From positions 744,001 through 808,000 of the forward strand of contig CAVTIH010000002.1 in assembly GCA_963734815.1 (NCBI GenBank): a DNA stretch of 64,000 nt, read 5' to 3'. Source of the DNA: Palsa-744 sp963734815. Its GTDB lineage: Bacteria > Actinomycetota > Thermoleophilia > Solirubrobacterales > Solirubrobacteraceae. Below the pieces are notes generated by a model. It was not told the DNA's origin, made no database searches, and was given only the letters and a program-made list of their open reading frames with translations. This document shows, in pieces, positions 54,989 to 63,345 of the stretch (positions within the stretch are counted from its first letter, which is position 1; the number at the start of each line of letters is the position of its first letter). A program made the position numbers and the translations under genes.

Positions 54989-56578
54989 ATGTTGCCTGCC
55001 GACCCCGACACCGACCCCGCCCTCGACGCCGACACCCCCGTCCGCGCCGACCTCGCCGCGGTGCGCGAGCGCCACGCGTTGGGCCTCGACGAGGCACGCC
55101 CCGAGGCCGTGGCGAAGCGCCGCGAGAGGGGCAGGCGCACCGCGCGCGAGAACCTCGCCGAACTGGTGGACGAGGGCAGCTACGTGGAGTACGGCCCACT
55201 GCAGTTCGCCGCCCAGGAGCGCCGCCGCCCGCGCGAGGAGCTGATCGCGCAGACCCCAGCCGACGGGCTGGTGGCAGGCGTGGGCGAGGTGGACGGCAAC
55301 CCATGCATGGCGATGTCCTACGACTACACGGTGCTGGCGGGTACGCAGGGGATGCGGGGGCACCTCAAGAAGGACCGCCTGTTCGAGCTCGCCGAGCGCC
55401 GGCGGCTGCCGGTGGTGCTGTTCGCCGAGGGCGGCGGCGGGCGGCCCGGGGACGTGGACATGCCGATCGTCGCGGGCCTCGACTGCCGCGCCTTCCACCT
55501 CTTCGCCCGCCTCAGCGGCCGCGTGCCACTGGTGGGGATCGCCTCCGGGTACTGCTTCGCCGGCAACGCCGCGCTGTACGGCTGCTGCGACGTGACGATC
55601 GCCACCGAGGACTCGTCGATCGGCATGGGCGGCCCGGCGATGATCGAGGGCGGCGGCCTCGGCGTGTACGAGCCCGCCGAGATCGGCCCAATCGAGGTGC
55701 AGCACGCCAACGGCGTGGTGGACCTGCGCGTCACCGATGATCGCGCCGCGGTGGCGGCGGCGAAGCGCTACCTCTCCTACTTCCACGGCCCGGCCGCGCA
55801 CTCCGCCGCGCCCGACCAGCGGCTGCTGCGCGAGATCCTGCCGGAGCGGCGCAGGCGCATCTACGAGGTGCGCCGCGTGATCGAGACGCTGTGCGACGAG
55901 GGCTCGGTGATGGAGTTGCGCGAGGGCTTCGGCTCGGGGATCGTCACCGCGCTCGCGCGGGTCGAAGGGCGCACGCTGGGGATCCTCGCCAACAACCCCG
56001 CCCACCTCGGCGGCGCGATCGACGCCGACGGCGCCGACAAGGCCGCTCGCTTCCTGACGCTGTGCGACGCATTCGCCCTGCCGGTGCTGTTCCTGTGTGA
56101 CACCCCCGGCTTCATGGTGGGCCCCGCCGCGGAGCGCACCGCCACCGTGCGCCACTTCGCGCGCCTGTTCACCGTCGGCGCCAACCTCGAGGTGCCATTC
56201 GGGACGATCGTGTTGCGCAAGGGGTATGGCCTCGGTGCGCAGGCGATGGCGGGTGGCTCGTTCAAGGCGCCGCTGTTCACCGTCGGCTGGCCCACGTCAG
56301 AGTTCGGGGGCATGGGGCTGGAGGGAGCAGTGCGGCTGGGAATGCGCCGGGAGCTCGAGGCGATCGAGGACGACGCCGAGCGCGAGCGCGTCTTCCAGGC
56401 CACCGTCGCCGCCGCCTACGAGCACGGCCGCGGCATCAACATGGCGGCGTACGGCGAGATCGACGACGTGATCGACCCGGCCGACTCACGCCGCTGGATC
56501 GCCACCCTGTTCGACCCGCCCCCACCCGACTGGCGCACGCGGCCCACCAAGCGCCGGCACAACGTCGACGCGTGGTAG
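54989..56578 (+). CDS. Acyl-CoA carboxylase carboxyltransferase (beta) subunit
   Basis: 529 residues. Full carboxyltransferase domain pair: TPADGLVAGVGEVDG, SYDYTVLAGTQGMRGHLKKDR, GGGGRPGDVD, GMGGPAMIEGGGLG in the first half, and LANNPAHLGGAIDADGADKAARF, CDTPGFMVGPAAERTA and LRKGYGLGAQAMAGGSF in the second half. It transfers carboxylate from carboxybiotin to an acyl-CoA (acetyl-, propionyl- or a branched acyl-CoA). No biotin carboxylase or biotin carrier gene is next to it, so its partner subunit lies elsewhere. It is biotin-dependent and could supply malonyl- or methylmalonyl-CoA for the PKS, but that link is only metabolic inference. It could also act in branched-chain acyl-CoA catabolism. 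Confidence 0.92.
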   Translation: MLPADPDTDPALDADTPVRADLAAVRERHALGLDEARPEAVAKRRERGRRTARENLAELVDEGSYVEYGPLQFAAQERRRPREELIAQTPADGLVAGVGEVDGNPCMAMSYDYTVLAGTQGMRGHLKKDRLFELAERRRLPVVLFAEGGGGRPGDVDMPIVAGLDCRAFHLFARLSGRVPLVGIASGYCFAGNAALYGCCDVTIATEDSSIGMGGPAMIEGGGLGVYEPAEIGPIEVQHANGVVDLRVTDDRAAVAAAKRYLSYFHGPAAHSAAPDQRLLREILPERRRRIYEVRRVIETLCDEGSVMELREGFGSGIVTALARVEGRTLGILANNPAHLGGAIDADGADKAARFLTLCDAFALPVLFLCDTPGFMVGPAAERTATVRHFARLFTVGANLEVPFGTIVLRKGYGLGAQAMAGGSFKAPLFTVGWPTSEFGGMGLEGAVRLGMRRELEAIEDDAERERVFQATVAAAYEHGRGINMAAYGEIDDVIDPADSRRWIATLFDPPPPDWRTRPTKRRHNVDAW

Positions 56579-56663
56579 GGCCGCAAAGCAGTGACAACTG
56601 GTTTGGAATGGGGGCATTGCCGCTGCGGCGCTCTCTCTAACCGACGAGAAAGGAACCGCGATC

Positions 56664-57290
56664 ATGAAACTGACAACCATGACGCAAGTCACCGTCGATG
56701 GCGTGATGCAGGGAAACGGCGGCGCGACGGATGAGGAACGCAGGAACGGATTCGAGCGCGGCGGATGGGCCATGGGGGCGGGCGACGACGAGACCAGGAC
56801 GCTCATCACCCAGACCTACCAGCGCGCCGACGCGTTCCTGTTCGGCCGGCGGACCTACAAGCTCTTCGCCAGCTCCTGGGGCACAATCGCGGATATGCGG
56901 GCCCACCCCATCGGCGTGGCGTTGAATGAGACGCCCAAGTACCTGGCCTCGACCACGCTCACCGACCCGCAATGGGCGGGCACGACCGTCCTCTCCGGAG
57001 ACGTCGCGGCGGCCATCGTCGAGCTGAAGGCCAGGCCGGGAGGTGAGTTGCAGGTGCATGGCAGCGGCACCCTGACCCGGTGGCTGCTCGAGAACGACCT
57101 CGTCGACGAGATGAATCTGCTCATCGTCCCGGTGATCCTCGGCCAGGGCACGCGGCTATTCCCCGATGCCGGCCCGGACATAGCGCTTGAACTAGTCGAA
57201 TCGCGAGCCGACTCGAAGGGCGTAGCGCTCCAGGTGTACCGGCCCACCGGGCGCCCGCGGTACGCAACGGCCACGCCACGGCCGACCTGA
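56664..57290 (+). CDS. Dihydrofolate-reductase-like (RibD C-terminal domain) protein
   Basis: 208 residues; AAAGGAA eight bases before the ATG. Features of the RibD_C/DHFR-like family: MTQVTVDGVMQG near the N-terminus, ADAFLFGRRTYKLFA, LNETPKYLASTTL, LQVHGSGTLTRWLLENDLVDEMNLLIVP (read as GSGTLTRWLLENDLVDE) and GQGTRLF. These are NADPH-binding reductases, rarely with a known substrate when outside the riboflavin cluster. No riboflavin genes are nearby. It stands alone between the carboxylase and the radical SAM gene. Confidence 0.88.
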   Translation: MKLTTMTQVTVDGVMQGNGGATDEERRNGFERGGWAMGAGDDETRTLITQTYQRADAFLFGRRTYKLFASSWGTIADMRAHPIGVALNETPKYLASTTLTDPQWAGTTVLSGDVAAAIVELKARPGGELQVHGSGTLTRWLLENDLVDEMNLLIVPVILGQGTRLFPDAGPDIALELVESRADSKGVALQVYRPTGRPRYATATPRPT

Positions 57291-57332
57291 AGCACTTGAC
57301 ATAGGTGCCGCCCGCGCAGCTTGACAGGTATG

Positions 57333-57346
57333 CGAACATACGTTCG
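57333..57346. promoter_or_regulatory. LexA-type SOS box
   Basis: CGAAC-ATAC-GTTCG, a perfect dyad that fits the GAACNNNNGTTC core of actinobacterial LexA sites. Its last base is the first base of the GTG start of the radical SAM gene, and TTGACA lies at 57321-57326, so bound LexA would cover the start region. Confidence 0.7.
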
Positions 57347-58407
57347 TGCGGTGGAGCAACCTCACCCTCGGTGCCGACGCCCAACACAGCCTGCCGGGCT
57401 ACCGCGACGAGGCCGTGGTGCGCCGCTTCGACGCGCCCGAGGCGCTCGACATGCGCTTCTACGAGGTGCACGCCCGCTCGGCGCTCAACCGCGTGCCCGG
57501 CGCCTCGCGGATGCCGTTCCGCTGGACGGTGAACCCCTACCGAGGATGCAGTCATGCATGCCGCTACTGCTTCGCCCGCCCCACCCACACATATCTGGGC
57601 TTCAACGCGGGGCGCGACTTCGAGCGCGAGATCGTGGTGAAGGTCAACGCGCCGGAGGTGCTGCGCGCGGAGCTGGCACGGCCGTCGTGGAAGGGGGAGC
57701 ACGTGGCGCTGGGCACCAACACCGATCCCTACCAATGGGTCGAGGGCCGCTACCGGCTGATGGTGGGCATCTGGGAGGCGCTGCGCGACGCCCGCGGCGG
57801 CGCGGGCAACCCCTGCTCGGTGCTGACGAAGTCACCACTGTTGCTGCGCGACCTGCCGCTGATGGTGCAGATTGCGCAGCGCACCACGATCTCCGCGAGC
57901 CTCTCAATCCCCACGCTCGACGAGCGCGCGTGGCGCGCCACCGAGCCCCATACCCCCAACCCGCGCGCCCGCTTGGAGGCTGTGGCGGAGCTCAACCGCG
58001 CCGGGATCCCCACCGGCGTGCTGATCGCCCCGCTGATGCCGGGCATCAATGACGCCCCCCATCAGCTGGAGCCGCTGCTGCAGGGCGCGATCGACGCCGG
58101 CGCGAGGAGCATCGGCGGCGTGGCACTGCACCTGCGCGGCGAGGTTAAGGACGTCTTCATGGAGTGGTTGCGCGAGCAGCGCCCCGAGCTCGTGGCGCGC
58201 TATGAGGAGCTCTACCGCCGCGGCGCCTACGCGCCCCGCGCCGAACGCGAACGGCTCGCTGGGCTGGTGCGACAGCGCACTCCGCGCGAGTCGGGCGAAT
58301 CGGGCGGCGGCAGCGCGCGCGATCGCAGCGGTCGGTGGTCGGGACCGCGCCCTAATGCGCCCGAGGCGCCCGCTCGAGGCGCCATAAAGCAACAGCGTCT
58401 GTTCTGA
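57346..58407 (+). CDS. SPL-like radical SAM protein (Rv2578c family)
   Basis: 353 residues from GTG 57346, giving the MRW start I recall for mycobacterial relatives; the end (QQRLF) also matches. The cluster motif is NPYRGCSHACRYCFARPTH (CxxxCxxC). VALGTNTDPYQWVEGRY and SLSIPTLDERAW follow. The family is related to spore photoproduct lyase, which repairs a UV thymine photoproduct, but members outside spore formers have no settled substrate. The SOS box at the start codon makes a DNA-damage role more likely. The C-terminus is Arg/Gly/Pro-rich. Confidence 0.87.
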   Translation: MRWSNLTLGADAQHSLPGYRDEAVVRRFDAPEALDMRFYEVHARSALNRVPGASRMPFRWTVNPYRGCSHACRYCFARPTHTYLGFNAGRDFEREIVVKVNAPEVLRAELARPSWKGEHVALGTNTDPYQWVEGRYRLMVGIWEALRDARGGAGNPCSVLTKSPLLLRDLPLMVQIAQRTTISASLSIPTLDERAWRATEPHTPNPRARLEAVAELNRAGIPTGVLIAPLMPGINDAPHQLEPLLQGAIDAGARSIGGVALHLRGEVKDVFMEWLREQRPELVARYEELYRRGAYAPRAERERLAGLVRQRTPRESGESGGGSARDRSGRWSGPRPNAPEAPARGAIKQQRLF

Positions 58408-58532
58408 AGGCACCCTTGGGCGTATGAATCAGCCGGCCAGGGTCGTCTTGAGATATCGGACGGAAAAGCGTTCCATCCGCAGTGCGATATACGATGCTAA
58501 AGTTGGAATCGATGGACGTGGGGAATCCCGCC

Positions 58533-58552
58533 TGCTGCCCTCACAGGCAGCA
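58533..58552. terminator. Hairpin downstream of the radical SAM gene
   Basis: TGCTGCC-CTCACA-GGCAGCA, a 7-bp stem with a 6-base loop, about 125 bases after the stop. No T-run follows. It may be a terminator or a leader structure for the next gene. Confidence 0.35.
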
Positions 58553-58605
58553 CCCGCTTATCTAGCGGTTGAAGGTGGCCCCGGTCCATCCCTTTCTTTT
58601 GGATC

Positions 58606-59364
58606 GTGCTCTATCGCGTCTACGTCGATGAGGCGGGGGACCGAGGTATCTCGCCCGCGTCGTCTAAGCACTTTGTGGTGTCGGCCGTCGTTGTGGCCGA
58701 CGAACACGACACGACCGTCCGGGCTGAACATGCGAAGCTAGTGCAGACTCTTGGGCGCCATTCGGGGCACGTCCTGCACTTTCGCAAGCTAACGCACCCG
58801 CAGAAGGTCAAGGCCGCCCAGGACATTGGTGGTTCAGCCATTGCCACCATCACAAGCGTGATCATCCATAAGGGTCCGCTGGGCAAGCCTCTCCCCGCCG
58901 GGAGCATGGCTCATATCTCACGGCCAGACCCCATGTATCTATGGGCTTTGCGGCTCGTTCTAGAGCGCGTGTCGTGGTACGTAGACGAGCATGGAGGCAC
59001 CGACGCCATCGTTACGTTTGCTCACGTGCGCCACTTCAAGGCGGAAAAGCTCCACAACTACCGCCGCGCGCTCGAACTCAACTCCGAAGTCAAAATCCGT
59101 CACCACGTCTTCACCGGCCATCACTTCAGGATCGACAGCCCCGACCAGATGCGACTGCTCCAGCTCGCAGATGCCGCCGCGTCGTCCGTCTTTCGAGCCG
59201 TGGAGCCGGATGAGTACGGCAACACGGAGAGGCGTTATCTGGAAGACCTCTCGCCCAAGATTTATCGGCGCGGGTCGACCAAGACGACCTCCTACGGGCT
59301 GAAGGTCTTTCCAGCGTCGGAGTGTGCTTACGGAACCCCCCTCGCGTGGCTCCAAAAGTTCTAG
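58606..59364 (+). CDS. DUF3800 family protein
   Basis: 252 residues from GTG 58606. The N-terminal RVYVDEAGD is the signature of DUF3800, an RNase-H-like family with acidic residues. It continues with HFVVSAVVV, VLHFRKL, a mid-protein RPDPMYLWALRLVLERVSWY and the late SPDQMRLLQLADAAASSVFRA, in which the Asp after Ala completes the probable metal site. It is likely a nuclease or nucleic-acid-acting protein. Base composition is lower in GC than in its neighbours and the preceding spacer is similar, suggesting recent acquisition. Such genes occur in phage and island settings. No mobile-element gene is adjacent. Confidence 0.82.
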   Translation: MLYRVYVDEAGDRGISPASSKHFVVSAVVVADEHDTTVRAEHAKLVQTLGRHSGHVLHFRKLTHPQKVKAAQDIGGSAIATITSVIIHKGPLGKPLPAGSMAHISRPDPMYLWALRLVLERVSWYVDEHGGTDAIVTFAHVRHFKAEKLHNYRRALELNSEVKIRHHVFTGHHFRIDSPDQMRLLQLADAAASSVFRAVEPDEYGNTERRYLEDLSPKIYRRGSTKTTSYGLKVFPASECAYGTPLAWLQKF

Positions 59365-59520
59365 TGCGTCGCCGTCTTCCAGAGCGCTTCCAGAAGTGGT
59401 GGATTGCGCCGTCGCGTTGCACGAACCCATCGCCAGCGGCCTCCGCGGGCCACAGAACCAGTCGGCATAGCCTGAGCAGGTAGAGTCCACTGCTCCGCGA
59501 CGCAGCACCAAGGAGGCGTC

Positions 59521-60831
59521 ATGCCACACGTGAGCCTGCCCGCCGAGCACGTCGAGAACGGCTCGATCTCGCCAGCCCAACCGCCCGCCGGCCCCCCGGC
59601 CGGCGTCCGCCCCAAGCGCCCGCGCGGGCCGCTGCGCCACTACGCCGGCTTTCTCTCTCCGTCCGCCGCGGCCGCGATGCCGCTGCTGCTCGAACGCAAC
59701 CGCCTGCAGCGGCTGCGACGGCTGGCCGCCACCGCCGGCGACGGTGTCGTCCAGGGGCGGCGCCCGACGCGGCCGCGGATGCGCGTCCTCACCGCGGCGC
59801 CCGGCGCGCGGCTGCGCTGGAGCGAGGCGCCGGCCCCTCCCGCCCCTGGTCCCGACGGGGCGGTGGTGCATCCGATCGCCGCCGCCACCTGCGACATCGA
59901 CTGTCCGCTCGTGATGGGAGCCACCCAGCTCGCGCTGCCCCTGCACCTCGGGCACGAATGCGTCGCCGAGGTGTTGTCCGTCGGCGAGCGCGTCGCCACC
60001 GTGCGGCGGGGCGACCGTGTGGTCGTCCCGTTCCAGATCAACTGCGGCACCTGCGTCCCCTGCCGCTCGGGGCATCCAGGCAGCTGCCTGGCGGTGCCGC
60101 CGCTCTCCGCCTACGGCATGGGCCTCGCCACCGGGCACTTCGGCGGCGCCTTCTCCGATCAGCTCGCCGTTCCCTACGCCGAGGCGATGCTCGTTCCCCT
60201 GCCGGCCGGCATCGACCCCGCGGCCGCCGCGAGCGTGTCCGACAACCTCTGCGACGCCTACCGCCACATCGGGCCCCACCTTCCGCCGCTACTGGCCGCC
60301 GACCCCGACGCCGAGGTGCTGATCATCGCCTGCCTCTCCCGGCGCTCGCTGTTCAGCGCCAGCTGCCCGCTCTACACCGGTTTGATCGCACGTGCGCTGG
60401 GCGCCCGCCGCGTCACCCTCGTCGACTCTCGCCCCCACGTCCGCGCCCACGCCGAGCGGCTCGGCCTGCACGCGCTGCGCCCCCGCGAGCTGCGCCGTCG
60501 CGCCCCCGCCCCGCTGGTGGTGCACATCAGTGCCGACCCGCTCGCCACCGCGCTCGCCCACACCGCCCCCGACGGCGTCTGTACGAGCTCCGGGGGCCTG
60601 CACCGCAGCGCCCGCCTGCCGTTCCTGGGGATATACGTCCGTCGCGCCACCCTGCACGTCGGCATCGTCCATGCGCGTGCCCTGATGCCCGCTGTACTGG
60701 AGCTGATGGCCGACGGTCGCCTGCGACCGGAGCTCGTCACCACCAACGTCGCCCCCCTCGACCAGGCACCGCGGGCGCTGCACGAGCACTGCCGCTACGA
60801 CGGGGTCAAGACGGTGCTCACGACGGCGTAG
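59521..60831 (+). CDS. Medium-chain dehydrogenase/reductase family protein with an altered Rossmann motif
   Basis: 436 residues; AAGGAGG four bases before the ATG. The catalytic half has GHECVAEVLSVGERV and the structural zinc lobe CGTCVPCRSGHPGSC, so zinc binding seems kept. The cofactor half reads VLIIACLSRRSLFSASCPLY where other members have a Gly-rich GxGxxG turn, then LIARALGARRVTLVDSRPH. Loss of the glycines makes normal NAD(P) binding doubtful. An N-terminal Pro-rich extension of about 85 residues is also unusual (typical members start near MRVLTAAPG, residue 87). It may be a diverged enzyme with a non-redox role. Confidence 0.82.
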   Translation: MPHVSLPAEHVENGSISPAQPPAGPPAGVRPKRPRGPLRHYAGFLSPSAAAAMPLLLERNRLQRLRRLAATAGDGVVQGRRPTRPRMRVLTAAPGARLRWSEAPAPPAPGPDGAVVHPIAAATCDIDCPLVMGATQLALPLHLGHECVAEVLSVGERVATVRRGDRVVVPFQINCGTCVPCRSGHPGSCLAVPPLSAYGMGLATGHFGGAFSDQLAVPYAEAMLVPLPAGIDPAAAASVSDNLCDAYRHIGPHLPPLLAADPDAEVLIIACLSRRSLFSASCPLYTGLIARALGARRVTLVDSRPHVRAHAERLGLHALRPRELRRRAPAPLVVHISADPLATALAHTAPDGVCTSSGGLHRSARLPFLGIYVRRATLHVGIVHARALMPAVLELMADGRLRPELVTTNVAPLDQAPRALHEHCRYDGVKTVLTTA

Positions 60832-60856
60832 CCCCATCTCGCCACCCGCCTCGCCT

Positions 60857-60874
60857 ATCTGCCTGGGGGCAGAT
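60857..60874. terminator. Hairpin between convergent genes
   Basis: ATCTGCC-TGGG-GGCAGAT, a perfect 7-bp stem with a 4-base loop, in the 76-base space between the dehydrogenase stop and the stop of the membrane-protein gene. It could end transcription in both directions; there is no U-tract. Confidence 0.55.
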
Positions 60875-60907
60875 GCCCACGAGCTGTGTGACGCGCCCGC
60901 GCCTCCC

Positions 60908-62422
60908 TCAGCGAATCACGTACACCGTCGCACACCGAAAGCGATGCACCGCGCTGGTGATTGGTTCGAGCTCAACCGTCAGATTCGCCGACCGGCAGTC
61001 GCCGAGCACGAACCGGGCGCCGCTGTGCCGCACGAAGCCAAACGCCTGCGTGGGTGACAGTTTGCCGGCGAGCAGTTCTTCGGCGGTCACGCTGCGGTAG
61101 CGGCAGCTCGGCTCCGACCAGTAGCAGTTGCCGGTGTACGTCTGACGACCGGTCTGCGCCGGCACGACCATGCCGAGGTAGAAACGCGTGAGCACTCCTC
61201 CCGGCTGCGAGTCGTGCGCGAGGTAGGAAAGCGCTGCGCTCTCGCCATGCGCGATGAAGTTGGCGTTTCCCTGCCGCGGTTTGACGGCCTTATAGGCATA
61301 TTTGAGCATGTAGATCGTGCCGGGAATCGTCAGCACGGCGACCGCGACCACGGCGAGCGCGGGCAGCGACACCGCGGGGCGGGGCAAACGCCGGGCGAGC
61401 GCCCACCAGGACAGCGAACGGACGCCTTCCACCGCGAGCACCCCCAAGGGAACCGTGGCGCCGAGCAGCGCGTGCGTCGAGCCGCTGCCCTGCCACTCCG
61501 AGACCGCGAAGATCGTGACGACGGCAAATGGCCACACGCGCGCGGTCAGCGCGATGAAGCTCGTGACGCGCACGCGGTAGGCCAACGCCGCGGGCAGCAC
61601 CAGCAGCACGAATGCCTTCACCACCAGCCACACCGGATAGGTGCTGAGGGCCACTTCCCGCTCCCGCTGCCACACGGCGTCGAAGTGCACGAGCAGCGCG
61701 AAGTACCCAAGCGGCAGCGCGGTGAGCGCCACGGTCAGCGCCAGCGCCGCCACAGCAACCCGCTCGCGGCGCGCCAGCAGGACGAGCTCGGTGCCGATCA
61801 GGATCACGATCAGCGTCTCGCCCTGCCACGGGTGCAGCCAGCTCGCCAGCGCTCCGAGCAGCGGCGGGAGCAGGCCGACACGTCCGGCCCCGCGGTCGCG
61901 CGCGTAGGCCAGCAGCGCGCCGATCGCGCAGGCCAGCGCGATCAGAGCGAACGGATAGCCCCACGACCAGAAGACGATCCAGGAGTCCCCGATCACGGCG
62001 CCCCAACCGAAGAACAGCGCCAGCGCCAGCGCCGCGCGGCGCGGCCAGCGACCATGCACAGTGCGGTGGACGTAGGCGCGAACCGCGAAGAAGATCGCGA
62101 CGATCGCCACCGGCTTCCACAGCAGCAGCGCCACATAGGGCGCCACCCCGAGCGCCGCGACCCCGGCGGAGATCGCAAGCAGCGGCTGGAAGAAGTCGGC
62201 GGGCGTGCGCCCCAACACGTACAGGTCGGGGCTGGCGCCGTGTTTGAGGATGCCCTCGATCCACATCAGCGACTGCATCCCGTCCTCCTGGTAGACCGCT
62301 TCGGTGCCGGTCCACACGCGGGCGTGCACGAACACCTGCCACAGGTCGAGCCCAAGCGTCCACAGCGAGAGCACGACCAGCGCCCCCAACAGGCAGGAGT
62401 CGAAGCGGTCGAGGCGCCGCAC
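60908..62422 (-). CDS. Polytopic membrane protein, GT-C-like (glycan locus)
   Basis: 504 residues with about ten or more hydrophobic helices (LLGALVVLSLWTLGLDLW, then many from PYVALLLWKPVAIVAIFF to LPALAVVAVAVLTIPGTIY). A first loop with VYQEDGMQSLMWIEGI holds acidic residues where lipid-phosphate-sugar-dependent glycosyltransferases have a catalytic Asp/Glu. The C-terminus is a soluble extracytoplasmic domain with four Cys (NCYWSEPSCRY, GDCRSANL, FRCATVYVIR), which may form disulfides. Six bases separate it from the upstream glycosyltransferase gene, so they form an operon. Assignment as GT-C is by layout only. Confidence 0.78.
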   Translation of the reverse strand: MRRLDRFDSCLLGALVVLSLWTLGLDLWQVFVHARVWTGTEAVYQEDGMQSLMWIEGILKHGASPDLYVLGRTPADFFQPLLAISAGVAALGVAPYVALLLWKPVAIVAIFFAVRAYVHRTVHGRWPRRAALALALFFGWGAVIGDSWIVFWSWGYPFALIALACAIGALLAYARDRGAGRVGLLPPLLGALASWLHPWQGETLIVILIGTELVLLARRERVAVAALALTVALTALPLGYFALLVHFDAVWQREREVALSTYPVWLVVKAFVLLVLPAALAYRVRVTSFIALTARVWPFAVVTIFAVSEWQGSGSTHALLGATVPLGVLAVEGVRSLSWWALARRLPRPAVSLPALAVVAVAVLTIPGTIYMLKYAYKAVKPRQGNANFIAHGESAALSYLAHDSQPGGVLTRFYLGMVVPAQTGRQTYTGNCYWSEPSCRYRSVTAEELLAGKLSPTQAFGFVRHSGARFVLGDCRSANLTVELEPITSAVHRFRCATVYVIR

Positions 62423-62427
62423 GCCCG

Positions 62428-63285
62428 CTACGCGGTGAACTTCCGGCTGCGCACCAGCCCGCGCCGGTGCAATTCCAGGCGCAGCAGGGCGCGGAGCGTC
62501 TTCAGCCCGTACACGGTCGACGCCCGGGCCCCCACCGAGGATGCCTCCTGCGAGTAGATCGTGCGCACCGGCACCTCGGCGATGCGAAAGCCGAAGTGCA
62601 CCACCTGCATCAGCAGCTCCGAGTCGAAGGAGAAGTCCAGCGAGTTGCGCAGGAACGGGATCCCCATCAACAGCTCGCGCGAGTAGGCGCGGTAGCCGGT
62701 GTGCAGCTCCGAGAGCGAGGTCCCCAGCACGCGGTTCTCGACCGTCGTGAGCGCTCGGTTGGCGATGTACTTGTACATCGGCATGCCACCCGCCAGCGCC
62801 CCGCCCCGCTCCATCAGCCGTGACCCGAGCACCAGATCGGCCTCGCCCGCGAGGATCGGCTTGACGAGCTCGGGGATCAGCGTCGGCTCGTACTGGCCAT
62901 CGGGGTGCAGCATCACCACTACGTCAGCCTCGTCTTGGAGCGCCTGCAGGTAGCAGGTCTTCTGGTTGCCGCCATACCCGACGTTGTGGGGATGGGGGAT
63001 CACCCGCAGCGGCAGCGTGCGCGCCAGCTCGACGGTGCCGTCCCGCGAGCCGTCGTCGACCAGGATGATCTCGTCGACCCACTCGCGGGGGATGCCCGAC
63101 ACGGTCGCCGCCAACGTGCGCGCGGCATTGAGCGCCGGCATCACCACGATCACCTTCGCCGTCCCCTTCTCGGCGCCCGCCGCGGATGCCTCCTCGGCCG
63201 GGGCTGCGGATGGCTCCTCGGCGGGCACCGCGGATGCCTTGTGGCCGTTCGAGGCGGCCGTCAATGTCTGCGGGGGGGAACTCAC
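62428..63285 (-). CDS. Glycosyltransferase family 2 (polyprenyl-phosphate sugar synthase-like)
   Basis: 285 residues. After a low-complexity Ala/Glu/Pro-rich N-terminus, the GT2 fold starts at KVIVVMPALNAARTLAATV, with DEIILVDDGSRDGTVELA, HNVGYGGNQKTCYLQAL and VVMLHPDGQYEP giving the nucleotide-sugar and metal (DxD-like) residues. VLGSRLMERGGALAGGMP and HTGYRAYSRELL follow. This resembles dolichol/polyprenyl-phosphate mannose or glucose synthases that load the lipid sugar donor used by GT-C enzymes, and the next gene is such a membrane protein. There are no membrane helices. A short basic tail ends the protein. Confidence 0.9.
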   Translation of the reverse strand: MSSPPQTLTAASNGHKASAVPAEEPSAAPAEEASAAGAEKGTAKVIVVMPALNAARTLAATVSGIPREWVDEIILVDDGSRDGTVELARTLPLRVIPHPHNVGYGGNQKTCYLQALQDEADVVVMLHPDGQYEPTLIPELVKPILAGEADLVLGSRLMERGGALAGGMPMYKYIANRALTTVENRVLGTSLSELHTGYRAYSRELLMGIPFLRNSLDFSFDSELLMQVVHFGFRIAEVPVRTIYSQEASSVGARASTVYGLKTLRALLRLELHRRGLVRSRKFTA

Positions 63286-63345
63286 AGCGACGTCACACTA
63301 TGCCACCGCCACCTAAGCGGTGCCTCAGGATCGCAAGGCGGACGC

